A DNA stretch of 18,817 nucleotides from Pseudomonadota bacterium (lineage in GTDB: Bacteria; Pseudomonadota; Gammaproteobacteria; Pseudomonadales; Halieaceae): contig JAUVBI010000030.1 of the NCBI GenBank assembly GCA_030591305.1, forward strand, positions 1 through 18,817, written 5' to 3'. Position 1 is the first letter of the stretch. Each line of letters begins with the position of its first letter. Of this stretch, positions 1 through 7,119 are shown piece by piece. The notes beneath the pieces were generated by a model. That model saw only the letters and a list, made by a program, of their open reading frames with translations. It was not told the origin of the DNA and searched no databases. Made by a program: the position numbers and the translations under genes.

Positions 1-3000
1 AATCAAGCTGCAGCCACGATTGCACATCTGACCAACGAGGTAATTGCTATCTACCCGATTACGCCTTCATCCAATATGGGTGAGTTGGCGGACGAGTGGT
101 CGGCCAATGGCCAGGTCAACCTGTGGGGTAATGTCCCCACGGTTATAGAAATGCAGAGTGAAGCCGGTGCCGCAGGGGCCATACACGGTGCCCTGCAGGC
201 CGGCGCTTTATCAACCACGTTTACGGCTTCCCAGGGATTGTTGTTGATGATCCCGAATATGTACAAAATTGCCGGTGAACTGACACCGACGGTCTTCCAT
301 ATTGCCGCTCGCTCACTGGCCTGCCAGGGCTTGTCAATTTTTGGTGACCACAGTGATGTCATGGCGACACGGCAGACCGGTTTTGCCATGCTGGCTTCTA
401 ACTGTCCGCAGGAGGCTATGGACCTGGCGCTGATTGCCCACAGCGCCAGTTTACAGAGTCGAGTGCCTTTTCTACATTTCTTTGATGGTTTTCGCACGTC
501 CCACGAAGTGGCTAAACTGGTGGCGGTGTCAAAGGATACGGTGCGCGCCCTTATTGATGACCGCTGGGTGGATGAACACCGCAGCCGGGCACTTTCGCCA
601 GCCCACCCCGTGTTGAGGGGTAGTTCACAGAACCCCGATGTCTATTTTCAGGCGCGAGAGACGGTGAATCCTTTTTATAAAGTATTGCCTGACCTGGTAC
701 AGGACGCAATGGACAAGTTTTCTAAATTGACTGGCCGCCAGTACCAATTGTTTGAGTATGAGGGCGCGGCGGATGCCACCCGTGTCATTGTCATCATGGG
801 TTCCGGAGCCGAGGCTGTACACGAAACGGTTGACCATCTTGTCGGGCAGGGAGAAAAAGTAGGTGTATTGAAAATCAGGCTGTATCGTCCCTTTGACCCG
901 CAACGTATGTTGCAGGCTCTGCCGGAAACTATCCGTAAAATTGCGGTGCTGGATAGAACCAAGGAGCCGGGGTCGGACGGTGAGCCTCTGTACAAGGATA
1001 TAGTCACTGCGGTGGCTCAACAGCTGGGTGAGGGTGAGGGCCGCTTTGGCGGCATGCCAACGATTGTGGGAGGGCGCTATGGTCTCTCCTCGAAAGAGTT
1101 TACCCCGGGTATGATTGTAGCGGTGTTCGATCAGCTGTCAGCTGGCCGGCCAAAAAATCATTTTACTATTGGTATACACGATGATGTCAGTCACAGCAGT
1201 CTGGACTGGAATAACAGTTATCGCACCAATGCCCACGAGCAGACATTCCAGGCCGTTTTTTACGGGCTGGGCAGCGATGGCACGGTCAGCGCCAACAAAA
1301 ACAGTATTAAAATTATAGGGGAGTGTACGGAGTTACACGCCCAGGGCTATTTTGTTTACGACTCCAAGAAATCTGGAGCGGTTACTGTCTCCCACCTGCG
1401 CTTTGGTCCGCAGAAAATTCGCTCCAGCTACCTGATCGCCGACAACGATGCCAATTTCGTCGCCTGTCACCAGCCCAACTTTCTGGAGAGCTACGACATG
1501 CTGGATATGTCGGCGCAAAACTCCGTATTTCTTATCAACACTATTGCCGGGCCAGAGCAGGTGTGGGACAGCCTGCCGGGTCGAATACAGCAACAAATAC
1601 TGGAAAAGAATATTGGTCTCTACGCCATCGATGCCTATGATGTAGCCAGCCGCACAGGTATGGGTAAGCGTATCAACACCATCATGCAGACCTGCTTCTT
1701 TGCCATCAGCGGTATATTGCCCCGTGAAGAGGCAATTGCTGCCATTAAGAACGCGGTGGAGAAAACGTATGGCAAAAAGGGCAGGCGCATCATCGATCTC
1801 AATTTCAAGGCTATTGACGAAACTCTGGCCTGCATGCATGAAATTCAGGTTGGCAGCGATTGTAATGCACCCGAGGCGAGAATCTCGCTGACAGAGGGCG
1901 CCAGTGACTTTATACGAAATGTTACTGCTGAGATTATAGCCGGTCGCGGTGACCTCATTCCGGTGAGCCAGATGCCTGCCGATGGAACGTTTCCACTGGG
2001 CACAGCAGCCTATGAAAAACGCAATCTCGCCCTGGAGATTCCGGAGTGGGATACCGACCTGTGTACTCAGTGCGGCAAGTGCCCTTTTGTCTGTCCCCAT
2101 ACTGCAATTCGCTCCAAGATTTTTCATGAATCATTGTTGCAACATGCGCCGGAAAGCTTCCGCTATGCACCGGTGCGTGCCAAGGGTTATCCAGAGGGCT
2201 CGCTTATCAGTTACCAGGTTGCTCCCGAGGACTGTACCGGCTGCTCCCTCTGCGTCGATATATGCCCGATTAAGGACAAGAGCAATGTCAGTCGCAAGGC
2301 GTTAAATATGGAGCCGCAGCCTCAGCGGCGTGCCCAGGAGCGTGAAAATTGGGAGTTCTTCCTGCAATTGCCCGAGTATGACAGGACAGCGCTCAAGACC
2401 ACGACGATACCGGCGGCGATGGTGTTACAACCGCTGTTTGAGTTTTCCGGTGCCTGTGTGGGCTGTGGTGAAACACCCTATGTGAAGCTCGCCTCGCAGT
2501 TGTTTGGCGACAGGATGATAGTGGCTAATGCCACGGGCTGTTCTTCAATTTATGGCGGAAATCTCCCCACCACGCCCTGGACCACTACACCCGATGGACG
2601 CGGCCCCGCCTGGAGTAATTCCCTGTTTGAGGACAACGCCGAGTTTGGCCTGGGGATGCGCCTTGCGGTAGATATACAAAAAGAAATAGCCCGGCAATTA
2701 TTGCAGGAACTGTCCGGGCAGTTGGATAGCGAACTGGTGGAGGCCATTCTCAATGCCGATGAATCGGATGAGTGCGGTATTCATGAGCAGAGGGAGCGGG
2801 TTGCCCGCCTGGATCTGGCCTTGGCATCGCTGCACTTACCCGGTGCAAAACGCCTGCTGACGGTCAGTGAAAACCTGTGCTGTAAAAGCGTATGGATAAT
2901 GGGCGGCGATGGTTGGGCTTACGATATTGGCTACGGCGGCCTGGACCATGTACTGGCCAGCGGTGCCAATGTCAATATCCTGGTACTGGACACGGAAGTA

Positions 3001-3603
3001 TATTCCAACACCGGTGGCCAGACTTCCAAGGCGACACCCCGTGGGGCAGTTGCCAAGTTTTCCTCCGCCGGCAAGAGTTCCAGTAAGAAGGACCTGGCAA
3101 TGCTGGCCATGGACTATGAGAATGTCTATATCGCCCGGGTGGCCTACGGTGCCAAAGATACGCAAACCCTCAGCGCGTTCATCGAGGCCGAGGCACACAG
3201 GGGGCCATCGCTGATCATTGCCTATTCGCCCTGTATTGCACACGGTGTCGATATGTCTTTCAACCACCGACAGCAATCCCTGGCTGTTAAGAGTGGCCAC
3301 TGGCCGCTGTTTCGCTTCAGCCCGGAAAAACTGGCACAGGGAAAGCCGCCATTAAAGCTTGATTCCCCGGCGCCCAGTATTCCCTACCGGGATTTTGTAC
3401 AGACCGAGACGCGTTTCAATATGCTCTGGCATACACACCCTGAGGTGGCGGAGACACTGGTGGTTCAGGAGCAGCAAAATGTTGATCACCGGTACAATTT
3501 TTACAAACAATTGTCGCAACTGGACTGGAACGACAGTGAACAGTTGGCGCAGGTGAAAGCCCAGGCAAAGACGTCTGGCCAAGCTGACAAGACGGGGTCC
3601 TGA
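1..3603 (+). CDS. nifJ: Pyruvate:ferredoxin (flavodoxin) oxidoreductase NifJ, 5'-truncated
   Basis: This enzyme oxidatively decarboxylates pyruvate with CoA to acetyl-CoA, CO2 and reduced ferredoxin or flavodoxin, using thiamine diphosphate and three 4Fe-4S clusters; it is cytoplasmic. The reading frame is open to base 1. The first visible residues (NQAAATIAH...YPITPSS) match the family N-terminus, so only about ten residues are missing. The 1200 visible residues fit the usual 1170-1230. In visible numbering: pyruvate-binding N-terminal domain with YPITPSS at 18-24; gamma domain around residues 400-600; EKR motif at 672-674; two ferredoxin-type clusters with Cys 688/691/694/698 and 745/748/751/755; proximal-cluster Cys 819/822/847 and 1078; thiamine-diphosphate GDGW motif with Asp970, then an YSNTGGQ segment. 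All twelve cluster cysteines are present, so the enzyme looks functional. It ends 2 nt before the DHOD-like gene, implying co-expression. A true start and promoter are outside the window. The family call is very secure; the physiological electron acceptor cannot be told. Confidence 0.97.
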   Translation, partial: NQAAATIAHLTNEVIAIYPITPSSNMGELADEWSANGQVNLWGNVPTVIEMQSEAGAAGAIHGALQAGALSTTFTASQGLLLMIPNMYKIAGELTPTVFHIAARSLACQGLSIFGDHSDVMATRQTGFAMLASNCPQEAMDLALIAHSASLQSRVPFLHFFDGFRTSHEVAKLVAVSKDTVRALIDDRWVDEHRSRALSPAHPVLRGSSQNPDVYFQARETVNPFYKVLPDLVQDAMDKFSKLTGRQYQLFEYEGAADATRVIVIMGSGAEAVHETVDHLVGQGEKVGVLKIRLYRPFDPQRMLQALPETIRKIAVLDRTKEPGSDGEPLYKDIVTAVAQQLGEGEGRFGGMPTIVGGRYGLSSKEFTPGMIVAVFDQLSAGRPKNHFTIGIHDDVSHSSLDWNNSYRTNAHEQTFQAVFYGLGSDGTVSANKNSIKIIGECTELHAQGYFVYDSKKSGAVTVSHLRFGPQKIRSSYLIADNDANFVACHQPNFLESYDMLDMSAQNSVFLINTIAGPEQVWDSLPGRIQQQILEKNIGLYAIDAYDVASRTGMGKRINTIMQTCFFAISGILPREEAIAAIKNAVEKTYGKKGRRIIDLNFKAIDETLACMHEIQVGSDCNAPEARISLTEGASDFIRNVTAEIIAGRGDLIPVSQMPADGTFPLGTAAYEKRNLALEIPEWDTDLCTQCGKCPFVCPHTAIRSKIFHESLLQHAPESFRYAPVRAKGYPEGSLISYQVAPEDCTGCSLCVDICPIKDKSNVSRKALNMEPQPQRRAQERENWEFFLQLPEYDRTALKTTTIPAAMVLQPLFEFSGACVGCGETPYVKLASQLFGDRMIVANATGCSSIYGGNLPTTPWTTTPDGRGPAWSNSLFEDNAEFGLGMRLAVDIQKEIARQLLQELSGQLDSELVEAILNADESDECGIHEQRERVARLDLALASLHLPGAKRLLTVSENLCCKSVWIMGGDGWAYDIGYGGLDHVLASGANVNILVLDTEVYSNTGGQTSKATPRGAVAKFSSAGKSSSKKDLAMLAMDYENVYIARVAYGAKDTQTLSAFIEAEAHRGPSLIIAYSPCIAHGVDMSFNHRQQSLAVKSGHWPLFRFSPEKLAQGKPPLKLDSPAPSIPYRDFVQTETRFNMLWHTHPEVAETLVVQEQQNVDHRYNFYKQLSQLDWNDSEQLAQVKAQAKTSGQADKTGS

Positions 3604-3605
3604 GC

Positions 3606-4619
3606 ATGGTAGATTTAACAACGCAGTACCTGGGGCTGTCCCTGAAAAATCCTCTGGTGCCCTCTGCATCGCCCTTGAGTAAAGACATAGACTCTGCGAA
3701 GCGCCTGGAGGATGCGGGCGCCGCAGCTCTGGTCATGCACTCCCTGTTCGAAGAACATATTGAGCAGGAGGATGAAAATCTGGCACGCTTTTTTCACCAG
3801 CAGTCCCTGGGACATGGGGAGGCGGATAGCTTTCACCCGGTACCTGTGGATTACCAGAGCCATCAGGATAAGCACCTGGATCAACTGATGAAGCTAAAGT
3901 CTGAACTCGACATTCCAATTATAGCCAGTTTGAACGGTACAACGCCGGGCGGATGGGTGGAGTGTGCCCGCGCCCTGGAATCAGCCGGTGCCGATGCCCT
4001 GGAGCTTAACCTGTACTACATCGCGGCGAACGCGGAGGAGGACTGTAAGGCGGTGGAAGATCGTTATGTCGAGACCCTGCGCTCCCTCAAACAAAAGGTC
4101 GATATCCCGGTGACGATGAAATTGTCAGCTCAGTTCAGTGCCTTTGCCAATGTTGCCCAGCGATTCGAGCAGGCCGGTGCCCAGGGCCTGGTTTTATTCA
4201 ATCGCTTCTATCAGCCCGATATTGACCTGGAAACCCTGGATGTCATTCCCCGCCTGGACTTGTCCAGCCCGTCGGAATCACGGATGCGTATTCGCTGGAT
4301 TGCCATATTGTATGGCAGGGTGAAGTGTTCGCTGGCGATCACCGGAGGTATTCACAGTAGTGAGGATGTGCTCAAGGCCCTGTTGGCAGGCGCCGATGTC
4401 ACCCATATGTGCAGTGCACTGTTACTTGAAGGGCCAGAGTATTTAGCCACGGTGCTACAGGAACTGGAGTATTGGCTGGAACAGCGGGAGTACGAGTCTG
4501 TCTCGCAGCTAAAGGGCAGTATCAGTCAGCAGCACGCCGCCGACCCCGCAGCTTTTGCACGGGCCAACTATGTCAATGTACTGGACAGCTATAAGCCTCC
4601 CCCGGGCGTGCGATACTGA
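3606..4619 (+). CDS. Dihydroorotate dehydrogenase-like flavoprotein (NifJ-associated type)
   Basis: A 337-residue FMN-type TIM-barrel protein related to class 1 dihydroorotate dehydrogenases. It starts MVDLTTQYLGLSLKNPLVPS, the typical opening of the family. The late phosphate-binding part is visible as ITGGIHSSEDV with ADVTHMCSALL after it, and a VTMKLS strand supplies a lysine of the kind that contacts the flavin. The place where true DHODs carry LNxSCPN or its Ser version reads ELNLYY (residues 133-138), so the catalytic Cys/Ser base is missing. It is therefore unlikely to make orotate in pyrimidine synthesis. DHOD-like proteins of this kind are often found beside nifJ and carry a generic annotation. 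Here the nifJ stop and this ATG are 2 nt apart (TGAGCATG) and no clear SD is seen, which points to translational coupling. I infer a redox role with NifJ, as an electron acceptor, a regulator or an oxidoreductase on another substrate. The actual reaction is unknown. Confidence 0.85.
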   Translation: MVDLTTQYLGLSLKNPLVPSASPLSKDIDSAKRLEDAGAAALVMHSLFEEHIEQEDENLARFFHQQSLGHGEADSFHPVPVDYQSHQDKHLDQLMKLKSELDIPIIASLNGTTPGGWVECARALESAGADALELNLYYIAANAEEDCKAVEDRYVETLRSLKQKVDIPVTMKLSAQFSAFANVAQRFEQAGAQGLVLFNRFYQPDIDLETLDVIPRLDLSSPSESRMRIRWIAILYGRVKCSLAITGGIHSSEDVLKALLAGADVTHMCSALLLEGPEYLATVLQELEYWLEQREYESVSQLKGSISQQHAADPAAFARANYVNVLDSYKPPPGVRY

Positions 4620-4634
4620 GTGCCGGCGCAGGTG

Positions 4635-5198
4635 CTAGTAAATTACAGGTATGCCGGCGATATAGGGGTGTCCAAATACCAGTGCGGTTACCAGCACAAT
4701 GGTAATGATCGCTGTTATGACCTCGGAGCCTATTGAGGGGACCTCGGCTTTTTCCCATCTCCCCTCACGTTTGCTGATTGTAATAATTTCTACAAAACTC
4801 CAGATGGCCATACCGCTAAACAGCACAATTGAGCGGCTGTCCCCGTTCATGATCAGGTGGGCCAGCGACCATATCAGTACACCAGTGAGTTGCGGGTGGC
4901 GTACACCCTGCCTGATGCGTGAATTGCGAGAGCCGACGACCAACAGGCCCACGGCGATCATTGCCAACGCAATACCGGGCTGGCGAAGCTGTGAGATAGG
5001 CATATAGATTGTGAATGGGTCTGCGTTTTTCCAACCGGTCACCATAAGAACTATAGATGCCAGTAGCAGGAGAGCGAAGCTTCCTTTGTAGCCGCCTTCA
5101 CCTAATTTTCCACGCCATGCTGATTTCACCCCAGGGGCCAGGGCGGGAACCAGGTGGACGCCAGCAAACAGCAGTATGCCTAAAATCAAAAGAGTCAT
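4635..5198 (-). CDS. NnrU-family integral membrane protein
   Basis: A 187-residue, very hydrophobic protein. About six membrane segments can be seen, near residues 3-20, 40-58, 74-90, 104-118, 122-140 and 158-176. The opening (ILGILLFAGVHLVPALAP) and the RHPQLTG...LAHLIMNGD region are typical of the NnrU family, named after a gene linked to nitrite/nitric-oxide metabolism in Rhodobacter. The plant carotenoid isomerase Z-ISO is a heme-binding relative. Candidate conserved histidines here are His15, His101, His114 and His177; whether any binds heme is inference. The start ATG is preceded by AGGA (5206-5209) with a 7-nt spacer. The gene converges on the DHOD-like gene, with 15 nt between the stops, and diverges from the DUF885 gene. 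No nitrite or NO reductase gene is nearby, so a denitrification role is not supported by context. Function is unknown beyond the family name. Confidence 0.85.
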   Translation of the reverse strand: MTLLILGILLFAGVHLVPALAPGVKSAWRGKLGEGGYKGSFALLLLASIVLMVTGWKNADPFTIYMPISQLRQPGIALAMIAVGLLVVGSRNSRIRQGVRHPQLTGVLIWSLAHLIMNGDSRSIVLFSGMAIWSFVEIITISKREGRWEKAEVPSIGSEVITAIITIVLVTALVFGHPYIAGIPVIY

Positions 5199-5302
5199 AT
5201 CGGTATCCTGAATTATTGTGTGCTAAAACGGACCAGAGTCAGCATAACACCGGGAAACAACGGTAAAAAGGGTTATTATGTAAGCTCAAACAAGGAGACT
5301 TC
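5199..5302. promoter_or_regulatory. Divergent intergenic region with candidate promoter for the DUF885 gene
   Basis: This 104-nt gap separates two divergent starts and so must carry promoters for both directions. On the plus strand, TATTAT at 5274-5279 is a plausible -10 box, but no good -35 hexamer lies 16-18 nt upstream. An AAGGAG SD at 5292-5297 stands 5 nt before the DUF885 ATG. On the minus strand, AGGA at 5206-5209 serves the NnrU gene; no clear promoter was recognised in that direction. No operator-like inverted repeat was found. Confidence 0.35.
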
Positions 5303-7069
5303 ATGCGCGCTATTTTTCTAAACACCACATTCTGTCTGGCCTTGTCCCTGTTACTGTCTGTTGGCGTCCAGGCTGATCCCGCAACTGATTTTCATCGCCT
5401 GATAGAGGACCATTGGTCCTGGTACCTGGAGCAGAGCCCCGAAACAAAAAGCTACCTGGGTGATAGCAGTAGTGCGGACCGCTGGAACGACTACAGCTTG
5501 GCGGCGCATTATGAGCGCGATGCCAGGCGAGATGAGTTTCTGGCAGAGCTTGCCAGCATTGATGTGGTGGCACTGAGTTCCACCGATCAGCTGAATCATG
5601 CCATGTTGACGCGGCGGTTGAGCAGCGCGCGCAAGCGGCACGAACTGGGCCTGCATTTGATGACAATCAGTATGCGGGGTGGCCCACAGCAACTCTATAC
5701 GATTGTCGACTACACACCCTTCGACAATGAAGGCGATTATCGCAACTGGATCAACCGTTTGCAGGGTGTGCCCGCTGTGTTGGAGCAGAACCGGGAATTA
5801 TTGGAGGAGGGCATTCTCAGGCAGAGAGTCCAGCCGCGGATTGTTATGGAGCGTATTCCGGGACAGTTGGACAAGGTTATTACACAAAATCCCGAGGACA
5901 GTCCCTTTTACAAGCCGTTCAAGACGATGCCCGCGAATATGCCTGCGCAAACAGTGGCGCAATTGCAACAGGCCGCGCGCAGTGCGATTGAAAATCAGGT
6001 GACACCCGCCTATGTGGAGTTTCGGGCGTTTTTTATATCCAGCTATCTACCCGCGAGTCGGCAGAAGCCCGGGGTTAGCTCCCTGCCGGGTGGCGAGGAC
6101 ATATACCGCTTCCTGGTTGAGGATTTTACCACCACAACCATGACGCCGGAACAGATACACGAGATCGGTAAAAAAGAAGTGGCGCGCATTCTCACGGAGA
6201 TGGAAGCGGTCAAGAAAACGGTAGATTTCGAGGGAGATTTACACCAGTTTAATAACTTCCTGCGCACCAGCCCCCAATTTTACTACGATACGCCAGAGGC
6301 CTTGCTGGAAGGCTATCTGGCTATCGCCAAGCGTATTGACCCGGAGTTAGTTAAACAATTTGGGTTATTGCCGCGTATGCCCTATGGCATTAAGGTTATT
6401 TCGCAGGAGACGGCACCAGACACCACCACGGCTTATTACATGAGGCCCGCTGCCAATGGTACCCGGGCTGGTTTTTACTATGTAAACCTGTACAAGCCGG
6501 AGGTGCGGCCCAAATTTGAAATGGAAGTGCTGACCGTACACGAGGCAGTTCCCGGTCACCACCTGCAGATAGCACTCGCCCAGGAGATTGAAGGCTTACC
6601 CATGTTCCGCAAAATGGGCAGTGTTACTGCCTTTGTAGAGGGTTGGGCTTTGTACTCGGAGCAGTTGGGCTACCAGATGGGGCTGTACACGGACCCGTAC
6701 TCGCGCTATGGGCAATTAACTTACGATATGTGGCGCGCGGTTCGCCTGGTTGTCGATACGGGCATACACTATTTTGGCTGGAGCCGGCAGGAGGCAATTG
6801 ATTATTTCATGGCTAATGCCGGTAAGACCGAGGCCGACATTATCAATGAGATTGATCGCTATATCGGCTGGCCGGGGCAGGCCCTGGCCTACAAGGTGGG
6901 CCAGATGAAGATTCTGGCGCTGCGCGAGCGGGCCAGAAAGGCCCAGGGCGACAAGTTCGACATACGGGCGTTCCACGATGAATTGCTCGGTGCCGGCGCG
7001 ATACCGCTGGACGCGCTGGAGCAGCGCATGGAAGCCTGGATGGCGCGGCCGGTACAAAGCAAGGGTTAG
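5303..7069 (+). CDS. Secreted DUF885-family putative zinc metallohydrolase
   Basis: A 588-residue exported protein. Residues 1-24 form a Sec signal peptide (hydrophobic run FCLALSLLLSVGV, likely signal-peptidase cut after VQA), so the mature enzyme should be periplasmic or outside the cell. The DUF885 family is recognised by the HExxPGHH motif, here HEAVPGHH at residues 413-420, followed by EGWALYSE at 446-453. By analogy with gluzincin-type peptidases, the two His and a downstream Glu would bind zinc and Glu414 would be the base; this assignment is inference. Length is normal for the family (about 550-620). The start is well fixed by AAGGAG 5 nt upstream and by the signal peptide. Family members are usually annotated as uncharacterised and are suspected peptidases; the substrate is not known. 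It heads a same-strand cluster with hrpB (39-nt gap), but function links between the two are not obvious. Confidence 0.9.
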   Translation: MRAIFLNTTFCLALSLLLSVGVQADPATDFHRLIEDHWSWYLEQSPETKSYLGDSSSADRWNDYSLAAHYERDARRDEFLAELASIDVVALSSTDQLNHAMLTRRLSSARKRHELGLHLMTISMRGGPQQLYTIVDYTPFDNEGDYRNWINRLQGVPAVLEQNRELLEEGILRQRVQPRIVMERIPGQLDKVITQNPEDSPFYKPFKTMPANMPAQTVAQLQQAARSAIENQVTPAYVEFRAFFISSYLPASRQKPGVSSLPGGEDIYRFLVEDFTTTTMTPEQIHEIGKKEVARILTEMEAVKKTVDFEGDLHQFNNFLRTSPQFYYDTPEALLEGYLAIAKRIDPELVKQFGLLPRMPYGIKVISQETAPDTTTAYYMRPAANGTRAGFYYVNLYKPEVRPKFEMEVLTVHEAVPGHHLQIALAQEIEGLPMFRKMGSVTAFVEGWALYSEQLGYQMGLYTDPYSRYGQLTYDMWRAVRLVVDTGIHYFGWSRQEAIDYFMANAGKTEADIINEIDRYIGWPGQALAYKVGQMKILALRERARKAQGDKFDIRAFHDELLGAGAIPLDALEQRMEAWMARPVQSKG

Positions 7070-7073
7070 GTGT

Positions 7074-7119
7074 GAGGAGCACTGTGAGAACTGATATGAG
7101 AACAGCTCATGAACACTGA
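7074..7119 (+). promoter_or_regulatory. Candidate leader ORF with SD overlapping the hrpB start
   Basis: GAGGAG at 7074-7079 is the only good SD between the DUF885 stop and hrpB. It lies 29 nt from the hrpB ATG (7109), too far to act directly, but 4 nt before a GTG at 7084. That GTG opens an 11-codon ORF (one internal ATG at 7096), ending in TGA at 7117-7119, after the hrpB start in another frame. This arrangement fits translational coupling, with ribosomes ending at 7119 able to restart at 7109. In the hrpB frame, stops at 7067, 7073, 7085 and 7097 rule out an upstream hrpB start. The regulatory role is inference from layout only. Confidence 0.3.

Noticed and set aside
1333..2127. 264-codon open frame on the minus strand inside nifJ
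   Set aside because: It is wholly antisense to conserved NifJ domains, has no SD or recognisable protein features, and is explained by codon bias of the real gene.
4617..4660. Repeated TGCCGGCG words between the convergent DHOD-like and NnrU genes
   Set aside because: The words are short self-complementary pieces 31 nt apart that do not form a sizeable hairpin or a T-run; chance in GC-rich sequence.
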